This document shows, piece by piece, positions 8,200 to 16,532 of a stretch of 64,000 bases of DNA. Below the pieces are notes generated by a model. That model was not told where the DNA came from, did no database searches, and saw nothing but the letters and a program-made list of their open reading frames with translations. The position numbers were made by a program, and so were the translations under genes. Source of the stretch: JAKACA01 sp052143575 (lineage in GTDB: Bacteria; Actinomycetota; Acidimicrobiia; Acidimicrobiales; Bog-793); the NCBI GenBank assembly GCA_052143575.1, contig JBKQSP010000033.1, positions 12,594 through 76,593 on the forward strand, in the 5' to 3' direction. The stretch's first letter is position 1. Each line of letters opens with the position of its first letter.

Positions 8200-8908
8200 C
8201 GGCGGCGACCACCGGAGCCGCCACCGCCCAGGTGACGAGGACGATCCACGACTCGGCCGGGCCGGCGCCGGCCGTCCCAGAGCCTGCGAGGGTCGCCTGC
8301 AGCGCACGTGAGAGGGCGGCGGCAGGCAGAGCGCGGGCGACGACGGCGAAGCCGCCCAGCTTCGTCACCGGGAAGACGATTCCGCCGATCAGCAGCAGCA
8401 CGAGGTAGACGCCATTGGAGAGTGCCAGGTTGATCTCCGCTCTGAGCGCCCCCGCCATGGCGAGACCGATGCCGGCGAAGGCAACGGTCGCCAGCAGCTC
8501 GGCGACAACGGCGAGCCCGGCCGAGGCGTGCGGCCGCCAACCGAGGCCGACGGCGATCGCCACGAGGATGACGACTTGGACGACCTCCACGGCGATGACC
8601 GAGATGATCTTGGCGGCGAGCAGCCGCGGGCGACCGAGCGGCGTCGAACCGAGTCGCTTCAGCACGCCGTAGCTCCGCTCGAAGCCCGTGGCGATACCGA
8701 GGCTCACCATCGCTGTCGACATCACCGCCAGCGCCAGGACGCCCGGCGCCAGGAAGTCGATCGGGTGCCGGTCGCCGGTCGGCAACACGTGGACCTCCGA
8801 GAAGAAGACGAGCAGGAAGGCGGGGATGCCGAGCGTGACGAGGAGGGTTTCGCCGCGCTGCAACGTCATGGTGACCTCGGCGGCGACCTGGGAACGGAGG
8901 GCACGCAC
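8180..8908 (-). CDS. ABC-2 type transporter permease
   Basis: 242 residues with six predicted membrane helices and the ABC-2 domain arrangement: a soluble N-terminus, LGIPAFLLVFF helix, FLAPGVLALAVMSTAMVSL, RLGSTPLGRPRLLAAKI cytoplasmic coupling helix, then three to four more helices with LLLIGGIVFPVTKLGGF near the end. It pairs with the ATPase immediately upstream (2-bp gap), forming a half-size exporter that presumably dimerises. ABC transporters of this class next to ctaA/ctaB are a recurring actinobacterial arrangement. The cargo is unknown; a heme-maturation or drug-efflux role would both fit. Confidence 0.9.
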   Translation of the reverse strand: MRALRSQVAAEVTMTLQRGETLLVTLGIPAFLLVFFSEVHVLPTGDRHPIDFLAPGVLALAVMSTAMVSLGIATGFERSYGVLKRLGSTPLGRPRLLAAKIISVIAVEVVQVVILVAIAVGLGWRPHASAGLAVVAELLATVAFAGIGLAMAGALRAEINLALSNGVYLVLLLIGGIVFPVTKLGGFAVVARALPAAALSRALQATLAGSGTAGAGPAESWIVLVTWAVAAPVVAAVMFRWD

Positions 8909-8910
8909 GC

Positions 8911-9861
8911 TCAGGCCGACCCGTCCGGATCGCTCACGAGCCGCAAGAAGAGGTCCTCCAGCCGCTCATGGCCAGCCCGGAGCGTCCCGAGAGCGAGTCC
9001 CCGCTCCGCCATCCAGGTGTTGAGCGACGCCAGCAAAGCAGGCGTGAGGGCGCCCGGGACGACGTAGTCGCCGGGTCCCCCCTCGGTCACTTCCACGCCG
9101 AGCGCCGCCGAGAGAGCAGCGACGTCGAGCCCGGCGGCGGCCGAGAAACGCACGGCGTCAGTTCCCGAGGCGATTTCTCCCGGAGCGCCGGCGACGACGA
9201 CGCGACCGCGATTGATGATGACGACACGGTCGGCGAGTCGCTCCACCTCGTCGAGCTCGTGGCTCGTGAGCACGACACAGGTGCCCTCGTCTCGCACGGC
9301 GGCGATGACGCCTCGCACGGCGAGGCGCCCAGCCGGGTCGACGCCCGACGTTGGCTCGTCGAGGAAGACGACCTGCGGGCGCCCGAGCAGGGCGAGGGCG
9401 AGGGCGAGGCGCTGCTGTTCGCCACCGGACAATCGCTTGAAGGGCGTTCTTGCGACGCCACCGAGACCGAGCAGTTCGATCAGCTCCGATCCGTCCCGGG
9501 GCTGGTCGTAGTAGGAGGCGAACAGGTGCACCGCTCGTTCCGCGTTCATCATCGGGTAGATGCCCGGTTGCTGCAGCATGACGCCGATGCGGCTCACGAG
9601 GGCGCGGTGGTCGCCCGCCGGGTCGAGTCCGAGGACCCGGACCTTTCCGGAGCCGGGCCGGCGGTAGCCCTCGAGAGTCTCGACGGTGGTGGTCTTCCCG
9701 GCGCCGTTCGGCCCCAGGATCGCCAGCACCTCGCCCGAACTGGCCGTGAACGATATGCCGTCCACGGCGACCCGCTCTCCGTAGGCCACGCGGAGATCCT
9801 CAACGACGACAGCAGGAGCGGCGGTCCCGCCGGGCGGGCCCGGAGCCGTCTCGAAGCCCAC
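8911..9861 (-). CDS. ABC transporter ATP-binding protein
   Basis: 316 residues. Walker A is LGPNGAGKTTT, the signature is RLSGGEQQRLALALAL, Walker B is QVVFLDEPTSGVDP, with the switch His in LTSHELDEVERLADRV. The C-terminal extension after ~225 (DAVRFSAAAGLDVAALS onwards) is typical of ABC-2 exporters of the CcmA/DrrA class. GTG 9861 is used because it follows the response-regulator stop by two bases; a longer upstream reading would run inside that gene. It partners the permease downstream. The tight spacing places the exporter in one transcription unit with the two-component system, suggesting that the regulator pair controls it. Confidence 0.93.
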   Translation of the reverse strand: MGFETAPGPPGGTAAPAVVVEDLRVAYGERVAVDGISFTASSGEVLAILGPNGAGKTTTVETLEGYRRPGSGKVRVLGLDPAGDHRALVSRIGVMLQQPGIYPMMNAERAVHLFASYYDQPRDGSELIELLGLGGVARTPFKRLSGGEQQRLALALALLGRPQVVFLDEPTSGVDPAGRLAVRGVIAAVRDEGTCVVLTSHELDEVERLADRVVIINRGRVVVAGAPGEIASGTDAVRFSAAAGLDVAALSAALGVEVTEGGPGDYVVPGALTPALLASLNTWMAERGLALGTLRAGHERLEDLFLRLVSDPDGSA

Positions 9862-9863
9862 GC

Positions 9864-10757
9864 TCAGCGCCGCGGCGCCTCGAAGCGATAGCCGACGCCG
9901 CGGATCGTCGTGATGAGGACCGGATGAGCGGGGTCCGCCTCGATGCGGGAGCGCAGCCGCTTGATGTGGACGTCGAGCGTCTTCGTGTCGCCGACGTAGT
10001 CGAGGCCCCACACCCGGTCGATGAGCGTGTCACGCGTGACGACCCTGCCGGCGTTGGCGAGGAGGATCTCGAGGAGCTCGAACTCCTTGAGGGGCAGCTT
10101 CACCTCCTGCTCTCGCACCATGCATTCGTGGCGAGAGACGTCGAGGTGCACGCCGCCGACTTCGAGGACCTCCTCGAGGTCACGGCGCAGCGGTCGGCGC
10201 TCGGACGCCCCCGAGCGCTGCCGCTCTGGCGCCACGGCCGGAACCGGAGCAACCGTCGCCGTCGCCTCCACCAGCGCCGCCGTCGGATTGATCGCCACGA
10301 CCGCCGCCAGTGACCCGTCGCCGTTCTCGCTCGCGGTCCGGGAGGGGTGGTTGATGTTGCTGAGCGGGATCTGCCTCGACCCGCGACGCAAGACGGCTCG
10401 CATGCGGGAGACGAGCTCACGGAGCCGGTACGGCTTGGCGACATAGTCGTCGGCACCGACCTCGAGGCCGACGACGGTGTCGAGCTCGGTGGACTTTGCC
10501 GTCACCATGATGATGGGGACGTCGGAGTGGGCGCGGATCGTGCGGCAGACGTCGATGCCGGACATACGCGGCAGCATGACGTCGAGGAGCACGAGGTCGG
10601 TTGTGGCTGCGTCGAAGCGCTCGAGCGCTTCGACACCGTCTCGGGCGACGGTGATGGCGAAGCCCTCACGCTCGAGTCCTACGACGAGGGCGTCCACGAA
10701 GGACTCGGCATCCTCCACGAGGAGGACCCGAGTGGGTGCTGCGATGTCGATGGTCAC
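9864..10757 (-). CDS. OmpR/PhoB-type response regulator with a long linker
   Basis: 297 residues. The receiver domain has acidic pocket VEDAES, phospho-acceptor Asp 59 in LVLLDVMLP and Lys 108 in DDYVAKPY. The C-terminal winged helix (~195-297) carries LPLKEFELLEILLANAGRVV and TLDVHIKRLRSRIE, the PhoB/RegX3 recognition helix. Between them lies an Ala/Val/Pro-rich linker of about 65 residues (~128-193), far longer than the usual 10-20. The closest known pattern is RegX3/PhoB. The histidine kinase upstream overlaps its start (stop TGA within the ATG region), so the two are co-translated. The nearby phoU (18.6 kb) suggests phosphate control. Confidence 0.9.
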   Translation of the reverse strand: MTIDIAAPTRVLLVEDAESFVDALVVGLEREGFAITVARDGVEALERFDAATTDLVLLDVMLPRMSGIDVCRTIRAHSDVPIIMVTAKSTELDTVVGLEVGADDYVAKPYRLRELVSRMRAVLRRGSRQIPLSNINHPSRTASENGDGSLAAVVAINPTAALVEATATVAPVPAVAPERQRSGASERRPLRRDLEEVLEVGGVHLDVSRHECMVREQEVKLPLKEFELLEILLANAGRVVTRDTLIDRVWGLDYVGDTKTLDVHIKRLRSRIEADPAHPVLITTIRGVGYRFEAPRR

Positions 10758-11998
10758 ACGTCGCTCCTCGGCTGGAGGGGCAGGCGGAGCGTGAAGGTCG
10801 AGCCTTCGCCCTCCCGGGACTCCACCTGCACGCTGCCACGATGGTTGGCGGCTACGTGGCGCACGATAGCCAGTCCGAGTCCCGTCCCGCCTGTCGAGCG
10901 ACTGCGGCCCTGGTCGACGCGGTAGAAACGCTCGAAGATGCGTTCCAGATCACGCGCCGGTATGCCGACGCCGGCGTCGGCCACCTCGATGAGTACCTCG
11001 TCGCCGGCCAACCGGCCGGTGCAGCTGACGTCGGAGTTCTCGTAGGAGAACTTCACGGCGTTCTCGAGCAGGTTGTAGACGGCCGAGGTGAGCTGGCGAC
11101 GGTCGCCGAGCACGGCCACGGGCGGATCCGGCTCGTCGAGAACGACCTGCACGTTGAGCTGCTCCGCCGCCGCCCTCACGCGCTCGGCCGCTTCGGCCAT
11201 GACGAGGTTGACGAGTACCGGCTCGCGAGGCGGTGACTCCTCGTTCTCGATCCGGGAAAGATCGAGCAGGTCGTCGATGACCCGGCTGATGCGAAACGCC
11301 TCCGTGTGGATGCGGTGCGCCAGTCGTTGGGCGACTTGCGGCTCCGTTTCGGCGAGGAGGGTCTCGGCGAGGAGGCCGACGGCGCCCATGGGCGTCTTCA
11401 GCTCGTGGCTGACGTTGGCGACGAAGTCGCGACGGATGCCCTCGAGCCGCCGCCGCTCAGACACGTCGTCGATCACGGCCATCACGCCGAGGACCCGAGT
11501 GCCGTTGTCGATGCTCTCGGTTCGCACGACGAGTGTCCGCCGCGGCGGCCCGTAGAGCTCGAGCGTGCGTTCCTCCGTGGCGCCGATGGGCGTCGACTGC
11601 AGCAGCTCCTCGACGGCTTGGGCGGCGAGAGCGTCTCCGTGCCGACCGCTCATGAGCATGAGGGCGTTGTGGTTCGAGAAGACCGTCTCGCCGTGCTCGT
11701 CACGGATCAGGACGGCCTGCGGGAGGGCGTCGAGCGCTCGGCGGATACGGATCGTCTCCGAGCTGGCCTCGTGCACGGCTGCCACCGCGTTGTCCGTGGC
11801 CCGTTCCAGGAGGGCGAGGCTTTCCTCCAGACTCTTCGGATCGCGGGAGGGAGGGTCGGCGCCGAGACGGGAGACGAGTGCCCCGATCCTCTGGCGCATC
11901 GCCCGTCCGCCCCGCCGATCACCGAGGGAGAAGGCGGCGCCGATCGCCACGATCACGACGACAGCGGTGACCACGATCTCGAGCACAGATACGTGCAT
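10754..11998 (-). CDS. SenX3/PhoR-type sensor histidine kinase
   Basis: 414 residues. One N-terminal membrane helix, then a PAS-like domain (ALDALPQAVLIRDEHGETVF), the dimerisation/H box FVANVSHELKTPMGAVGLLA with His about 198, and an HATPase domain with N box LLENAVKFSYEN, G1 DAGVGIP, F box FERFYRVDQGRSRSTGGTGL and G2. This is the arrangement of actinobacterial SenX3 and PhoR phosphate sensors, although SenX3 usually has two membrane helices. GGAGG at 12012-12016 points to GTG 12001 or ATG 11998 rather than the earlier in-frame GTG. It phosphorylates the downstream regulator. Confidence 0.9.
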   Translation of the reverse strand: MHVSVLEIVVTAVVVIVAIGAAFSLGDRRGGRAMRQRIGALVSRLGADPPSRDPKSLEESLALLERATDNAVAAVHEASSETIRIRRALDALPQAVLIRDEHGETVFSNHNALMLMSGRHGDALAAQAVEELLQSTPIGATEERTLELYGPPRRTLVVRTESIDNGTRVLGVMAVIDDVSERRRLEGIRRDFVANVSHELKTPMGAVGLLAETLLAETEPQVAQRLAHRIHTEAFRISRVIDDLLDLSRIENEESPPREPVLVNLVMAEAAERVRAAAEQLNVQVVLDEPDPPVAVLGDRRQLTSAVYNLLENAVKFSYENSDVSCTGRLAGDEVLIEVADAGVGIPARDLERIFERFYRVDQGRSRSTGGTGLGLAIVRHVAANHRGSVQVESREGEGSTFTLRLPLQPRSDV

Positions 11999-12057
11999 CA
12001 CGGTCGCCACGCCTCCAGCTTGGCAGCCCGCTCCGCCTTGCCCGTTTGCAGAAATAT

Positions 12058-12090
12058 AAGAAAATCACTTGAGAACAAAAGAAAACCACT
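12058..12090. repeat. AT-rich direct repeats between the kinase and conjugation genes
   Basis: AAGAAAATCACTT (12058-12070) and AAGAAAACCACT (12079-12090) are near-copies spaced 21 bases, two helical turns. They lie in a ~55-base AT-rich island in otherwise very GC-rich DNA, in the divergent promoter region of the kinase (minus) and conjugation module (plus). TATATT on the minus strand just left is a possible -10 for the kinase. Likely a regulator site or promoter; unproven. Confidence 0.45.
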
Positions 12091-12142
12091 GATATCCTGA
12101 TGAGCAGCATCGGTCGATCCGGCCCGTCGTGAGTCCAAGCGC

Positions 12143-12154
12143 CTGAGCGCTCAG
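12143..12154. promoter_or_regulatory. Perfect 12-bp palindrome upstream of the conjugation operon
   Basis: CTGAGCGCTCAG ends 15 bases before the GTG at 12169 and directly precedes the GGGAGG ribosome site of that gene. A palindrome here could be an operator or could fold in the mRNA leader and affect access to the ribosome site. No cognate regulator is visible. Confidence 0.35.
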
Positions 12155-12168
12155 CCGGGAGGTCGATC

Positions 12169-12480
12169 GTGACACCACTCATCCACCGGTGGCTGCTGGC
12201 GGGAACGCCAATCGTCCCCTTCAACCCCAACTCGGGCGCCGTCCCCGGCTCCGGTCCGCTCGAGACCCTGACGAACGGCATCGGTTGGTGGGCGCTCGTC
12301 GCTTCGCTCGTCGGGCTCGTGCTCGGCGCCGCCGCCTGGGCACTCGGGAGCCACACGAACAACTACCAGTACTCGAGCGCCGGGCGGCGGGCGGTCGTGG
12401 TCTCCGCCATGGCCGCCCTCGTGATCGGGGCGGCACCGATCGTCATCAACTTCCTGTTCAGCCAAGGACGGCTGTTCTGA
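12169..12480 (+). CDS. Small two-helix membrane protein of a conjugation module (DUF6112-like, VirB2-type candidate)
   Basis: 103 residues. A short N-terminus, then NGIGWWALVASLVGLVLGAA as first helix, a small polar loop with GSHTNNYQYSSAGRRA, and a second helix AALVIGAAPIVINFLF. This pattern of glycine-rich helix, Asn/Tyr loop, Arg and second helix fits the small membrane proteins (DUF6112) found at the head of actinobacterial SCO6880-type conjugation clusters, possibly pilin-like (VirB2/TrbC analogue). GTG 12169 has a good GGGAGG site at 12157-12162. The end overlaps the next gene. The pilin role is inference from size, topology and position. Confidence 0.65.
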   Translation: MTPLIHRWLLAGTPIVPFNPNSGAVPGSGPLETLTNGIGWWALVASLVGLVLGAAAWALGSHTNNYQYSSAGRRAVVVSAMAALVIGAAPIVINFLFSQGRLF

Positions 12481-13766
12481 GCCCGTCCGGCGCCGGCGGC
12501 GGTCCCGGGTCCCTCGCCGCCGCCCCGGCGCTGTTGTCGCCGGCCCGCCGAGCGGTCAGTTCCGGGCTCCTTCCGAGCCCGTCGAACCTCTTGAAGCAGC
12601 TGGCGACCGATCTCGTCTCGGGTTTCTTCAAGGCGTTCGCACACTGGGTGGCGAGCGGCACGACGTGGCTGCTGCATGAGGCATGGCACGGCATGTCGGC
12701 CACGACCGAGCCGGTGCTGACGGGCGCCGCCTTCAGCTCCGAGTACCAGGTCATGATCCTCATCGGGCTAGGCGGTGTGGCGCCCATGCTCGGGCTCGCC
12801 GTCATTCAGGCCATCGCCCGACAGGATCCGAGTGGTCTCCTGCGGACCGCCCTCCTGCGCCTCCCGACGGCGCTCCTGCTCACCGGTGTCGTGATCGAGC
12901 TCGTGTCGCTCGGCCTCAGGTTCACCGACGAGGCGAGCGTCGCCTTGCTGACGGCGGGCGCAGGCGCCGCCGGGCGGGCCTTCGGCAACATCGAGGCTGC
13001 CGTCGGGCCGGTGGCGCCGGCGGCGTACGGATTCGGCCAGCTGCTCCTTGTCCTCGTCGTAGCGCTCGTCGGGTTCATGCTCTGGGTCGAGCTGGCGGTG
13101 CGATCCGCCGCTGTCGCCGTGGCGACACTGTTTCTCCCGCTCGCCCTCGCCGGGCTCGTCTGGCCGGCGACCTCGCACTGGGCGCGGCGCCTCGGAGAGA
13201 CGCTTGCCGGCCTCGTCCTCATGAAGCTCGTCATGGCCGCCGTGCTCGCACTTGCCGGCGGTGCCCTCGCGGCGGACGCCGGCGGCATCTCGAGCCTCGT
13301 GGAGGGCGTCGCCCTGCTCGGCCTGACGGCGTTCTCTCCCTTCGTCCTGTTCCGGTTGATCCCCATCGTCGAGGGCGGTGCCGTCGGGCACCTCGAGGGG
13401 GCTCGCCCGGCGCAGGCAGTGAAGGACCAGGCGTCGTCTCTTGCCGCCGACGGCGCCCACTGGGTGACGGCAGCTCTCAGCGTCGCCAAGCCGGCCTCGA
13501 AGGGCACCTCCGGCCAGGAGGGAGTGGCCAGCCTACCTGGCGCCGGCGGCAGCGTCTTCGCTGCCGGGGCAGCGAGCCGTGGGCGTGCAGCTGCCCGGCC
13601 GTCGTCCTCGCCGGGTGCCACCGGAGGCGACCCGGGCAGGGGCGAAGCGCCAGCGGGCCGCACGGGCGAGCCGGCGGCGCCCGGGAGCGGGAGCCAACTC
13701 GGCGAGGCGGGCTGGGTGCAGCACATCGTCCGTCGCTCCGAGAACCGCAGCCGTGGCCCCTCCTGA
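12477..13766 (+). CDS. VirB6/TrbL-like polytopic membrane protein
   Basis: About 430 residues with six to seven membrane helices (EYQVMILIGLGGVAPMLGLA, ALLLTGVVIELVSLGL, FGQLLLVLVVALVGFMLWV, AVAVATLFLPLALAGL, LVLMKLVMAAVLALAGG, LLGLTAFSPFVLFRL) and a Gly/Ser/Pro-rich cytoplasmic tail from ~320. Helix layout and neighbours match the inner-membrane channel component (VirB6/TrbL) of type IV secretion systems. No ATG or GTG precedes the first helix: the best reading is a CTG at 12477 with AAGGA 8 bases upstream, overlapping the previous stop; TTG 12534 is the alternative. Its end overlaps the next GTG by 14 bases. Confidence 0.7.
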   Translation: MSPSGAGGGPGSLAAAPALLSPARRAVSSGLLPSPSNLLKQLATDLVSGFFKAFAHWVASGTTWLLHEAWHGMSATTEPVLTGAAFSSEYQVMILIGLGGVAPMLGLAVIQAIARQDPSGLLRTALLRLPTALLLTGVVIELVSLGLRFTDEASVALLTAGAGAAGRAFGNIEAAVGPVAPAAYGFGQLLLVLVVALVGFMLWVELAVRSAAVAVATLFLPLALAGLVWPATSHWARRLGETLAGLVLMKLVMAAVLALAGGALAADAGGISSLVEGVALLGLTAFSPFVLFRLIPIVEGGAVGHLEGARPAQAVKDQASSLAADGAHWVTAALSVAKPASKGTSGQEGVASLPGAGGSVFAAGAASRGRAAARPSSSPGATGGDPGRGEAPAGRTGEPAAPGSGSQLGEAGWVQHIVRRSENRSRGPS

Positions 13767-15234
13767 GCCGTCGCCGGCCCGCTACCGTCTCGGGCCCCGC
13801 AGCACCCGCGGGCTCGTCGCCGGCTGGCGGGCGGGCCAGATCGCCTGTGTGGCGATCGGCCTCGTGCTCGCCGTGGGCTTCCTCCGCTCCATCGGCGGAC
13901 CCCCCGGAGGGTTGCTCGCCCTTGCCGCCGCCGGCGGTGGAGTGGCCATGGCGACGTGGCCGGTGGGCGGGCGGACACTCGAGCAGTGGGCGCCGACGCT
14001 GGCGAGCTTCGGCATCCGGGCTGCGGCTGATGCTCGGCACCGACCCTGGCAGGGCGCCAATCGCCGACCTTGCGGAGCCCTCAGCAGCATGGCCTTGCTG
14101 GAGCTGCCGGAACCAGGGGAGTGGGAGCCGGCCTGGCGGGAAGGTCTCGAGACCCTCGCAGAGCGCGCTCGGGCGTCCCGTGCCGGCCGACGCCCCGCCA
14201 GGACGCCCGTCTCGGCTACGGGCATCGGTGTTCTCGCAGACGCCACGTCGCACGCCTGGACGTCCGTGCTGCCCGTCGGAGGCGCGGGTTTTGCCCTCCT
14301 CAGCGAGGGCGATCGAGTCGAGAGAATCGCAGCCTGGTCGGGCGTGCTGGCGGCCATGGCTCGCGACACCGCAGGTCTGCACCGGCTGCAATGGCTGTCG
14401 GCCACCTACCCCGCCTGGCTCGAGGATGCCTTGCCGGGCGGCGGCAGCGGCCTGCCGGGCGAGCACTATGCCCGCCTCCTCGAGGAAGCATCGCCCGAGC
14501 TGTGGGCGCACGAGGTGTGCGTCGCCGTCAGCGTGCGCCGGAGCACCCCCCGCGGGAGCGGCGTCGACGGTGCCGCTGCCCTCTTGCGCGAGCAGCTCTC
14601 GACCCTCGGCGATCGCCTTCGAGGGGCCGGCCTCGCCCCCGGGCCACCGCTCTCGCCCCTGGCCCTCGCCTCTCTCGTACGGCGGAGCTTCGAGATGGCG
14701 CCGATCGGCACGCCGGCTCCGTGGCCCTGGCCGGTCGGGATCGACGACGGCTGGGGGCACCTGCGCACGGACGCCGCCTGGCACGCCACCTACTGGGTGG
14801 CGGAATGGCCGCGCTGCGAGGTCGGTGGGGGTTTCCTGTTGCCGCTGCTGCTCGAGCCGCGCTTGCGACGCGTCGTGTCGGTGACGATGGCACCGGTGGC
14901 GGTCGTGGCGGCGGTGCGGCGAGCCGAGCGGGACCGGACCGAGGGCACCGCAGATGCCGAGATGCGGCGCCGGCACGGCTTCGCGATGACGGCGAGGGCG
15001 GCGCAGGAGCAGGAAAGCCGCCGGCAGCGAGAAGCCGAGCTGGCTGAGGGGCACGCCGGCTACCGCTACTCGGGCTATGTCCGACTGACGGAGGCGGATC
15101 AGGACGCGCTCGAGCGTTCCTGTGGCCGGCTCGAGCAGTCGGCCGCACTGGCTCAGCTCGAACTCCGCCGCCTCTACGGCGCCCAGGAGGAGGGGTACTG
15201 CTGCACGCTGCCGACCGGTCGGGGGTGCCGGTGA
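13753..15234 (+). CDS. SCO6880-like conjugation protein (PrgI-type N-terminus)
   Basis: 493 residues. Starts with a short basic segment RYRLGPRSTRGLVAGWRAGQ followed by two membrane helices (IACVAIGLVLAVGFL; LLALAAAGGGVAMATWPVGG), then a large soluble region with VLPVGGAGFALLSEGDRVER and HAWTSVLPV. The tail shows a coiled AQEQESRRQREAELAEGHAG and GYVRLTEADQDALERSCGRL. This is the pattern of SCO6880-family proteins, which correspond to the PrgI/VirB3 plus N-terminal VirB4 part of actinobacterial conjugation systems. GTG 13753 is chosen by overlap and helix position. The ATPase part follows as a separate gene, as is usual in this system type. Confidence 0.75.
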   Translation: MAPPEPSPARYRLGPRSTRGLVAGWRAGQIACVAIGLVLAVGFLRSIGGPPGGLLALAAAGGGVAMATWPVGGRTLEQWAPTLASFGIRAAADARHRPWQGANRRPCGALSSMALLELPEPGEWEPAWREGLETLAERARASRAGRRPARTPVSATGIGVLADATSHAWTSVLPVGGAGFALLSEGDRVERIAAWSGVLAAMARDTAGLHRLQWLSATYPAWLEDALPGGGSGLPGEHYARLLEEASPELWAHEVCVAVSVRRSTPRGSGVDGAAALLREQLSTLGDRLRGAGLAPGPPLSPLALASLVRRSFEMAPIGTPAPWPWPVGIDDGWGHLRTDAAWHATYWVAEWPRCEVGGGFLLPLLLEPRLRRVVSVTMAPVAVVAAVRRAERDRTEGTADAEMRRRHGFAMTARAAQEQESRRQREAELAEGHAGYRYSGYVRLTEADQDALERSCGRLEQSAALAQLELRRLYGAQEEGYCCTLPTGRGCR

Positions 15235-16532
15235 GCGCCCTCCGGCTGCCCGCCCACGAGGCGACGACGGCGCAGCTGTGCGCCGCTTATCCGTTCGTGG
15301 CGTCGCGCCCGCTCGGGGTGGGTCGGGTGCTCGTCGGGCGCGATCTCGCCGGCGGGGCCTTCGTTCACGACCCGTTCTCGCTGTACGCGCTCGGTGTGCT
15401 CACGAACCCGAACATGACCATCCTCGGGCAGATCGGCCGCGGCAAGAGCGCTCTCGTCAAGAGCTACCTGTACCGGCAGGCCGCCTTCGGGCGCCAGATC
15501 GCCGTGCTCGACCCGAAGGGCGAATACGGGAGCCTGGCGAGAGCCCTTCAGGCCGAGCCCATCACCCTCTCGCCCGCTGGCGGGGTGAGGATCAACCCGC
15601 TCGACGAGAGCGGCTTGTTCCGAGGCAGCGATGCGGGCGTCCGCCACCGTCGTCTCGTCCTGCTCGGTGCGCTCGCCGAGGCGACGCTGCATCGGCGCCT
15701 TTCGCCCCGCGAGCACACCGCCCTCGAGCTCGCCCTCGACGAGGCGGTCGCCCTCTCGCTCGTGCCGACTCTCAACTCCGTCGTGGACGCCGTGCTCCGC
15801 CCTCGTCCCGACGCCGGTGTCCGGCTCGGCATCACGGCGAGGTCGCTTGTCGAGGACGGCCGCGACGTCGGCTTGGAGCTCCGGCGGCTGGTGGGCGGCG
15901 ACCTTGCCGGCATGTTCGACGGCGAGACGAGCCCGGCGCTCGTCGCCCGGCGTCCGGCCGGCTCGCCAGAGGACGGGGCAGGAGCTCCTTGCGCCGTCGT
16001 CCCCCCGCTCGTCGTGGATCTCTCGGAGGTGTATCACTCCGAGGCCCTGCCGGCCCTCATGGTCTGTGCCGCAGCCTGGCTGCAGGCCATGACCGGGGCG
16101 GAGGACCGGCAGACGTTTGTTGTCGTGGACGAGGCCTGGGCGGTCCTGAGCGAACTGGCCGTCGGCCGCTTCCTGCGTTCGTCGTGGAAGCTGGCACGCG
16201 CCCGTGGCGTCGCCAACGTCGCCGTCTGTCACCGGGCGAGCGACCTGAGCGCCAGCGGAGCCGCCGGCAGCGAGGAAGCCCGACTCGCTGAGGGCTTGCT
16301 GGCCGACTCCGAGACGGTCGTCTGCTACGCCCAGCCGGCGTCGGAGCTCCCTTCCCTCGCAGCCCTGCTCGGTTGCTCACCTGCGTCGCTCTCCCTCTTG
16401 CCGAGCCTCCCCCGCGGGGTCGCCCTCTGGCGGGTGGCAGGCCAGTCGTACCTGGTCGAGCACCTGCTGGCCGCGCACGAGCACGGCCTCGTCGACACCG
16501 ACGCTCGCCTCCGCAGTGCGACAGCCTCCTAA
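15225..16532 (+). CDS. VirB4/TraC-like conjugation ATPase
   Basis: 435 residues. After a short N-terminus comes GGAFVHDPFSLYALGVLTNP then Walker A at about residues 68-75 (GQIGRGKS), a DPKGEYG motif and Walker B TFVVVDEAWAVLS (about 295-307), with a later VAVCHRASDLSASG motif III. These are the landmarks of the VirB4/TrbE/TraC family, here lacking the long N-terminal domain because that function resides in the preceding gene. It powers assembly or substrate movement in the secretion channel. Start GTG 15225 or 15231, both overlapping the previous stop. Its own stop overlaps the coupling protein start, so all five genes form one tightly packed operon. Confidence 0.85.
   Translation: MPVSALRLPAHEATTAQLCAAYPFVASRPLGVGRVLVGRDLAGGAFVHDPFSLYALGVLTNPNMTILGQIGRGKSALVKSYLYRQAAFGRQIAVLDPKGEYGSLARALQAEPITLSPAGGVRINPLDESGLFRGSDAGVRHRRLVLLGALAEATLHRRLSPREHTALELALDEAVALSLVPTLNSVVDAVLRPRPDAGVRLGITARSLVEDGRDVGLELRRLVGGDLAGMFDGETSPALVARRPAGSPEDGAGAPCAVVPPLVVDLSEVYHSEALPALMVCAAAWLQAMTGAEDRQTFVVVDEAWAVLSELAVGRFLRSSWKLARARGVANVAVCHRASDLSASGAAGSEEARLAEGLLADSETVVCYAQPASELPSLAALLGCSPASLSLLPSLPRGVALWRVAGQSYLVEHLLAAHEHGLVDTDARLRSATAS

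Noticed and set aside
12683..14884. Very long 733-codon plus-strand frame through the conjugation genes
   Set aside because: It is out of phase with the overlapping membrane protein and SCO6880-like genes, is Arg/Ala-rich with no helices or motifs, and is a product of GC-rich codon structure.
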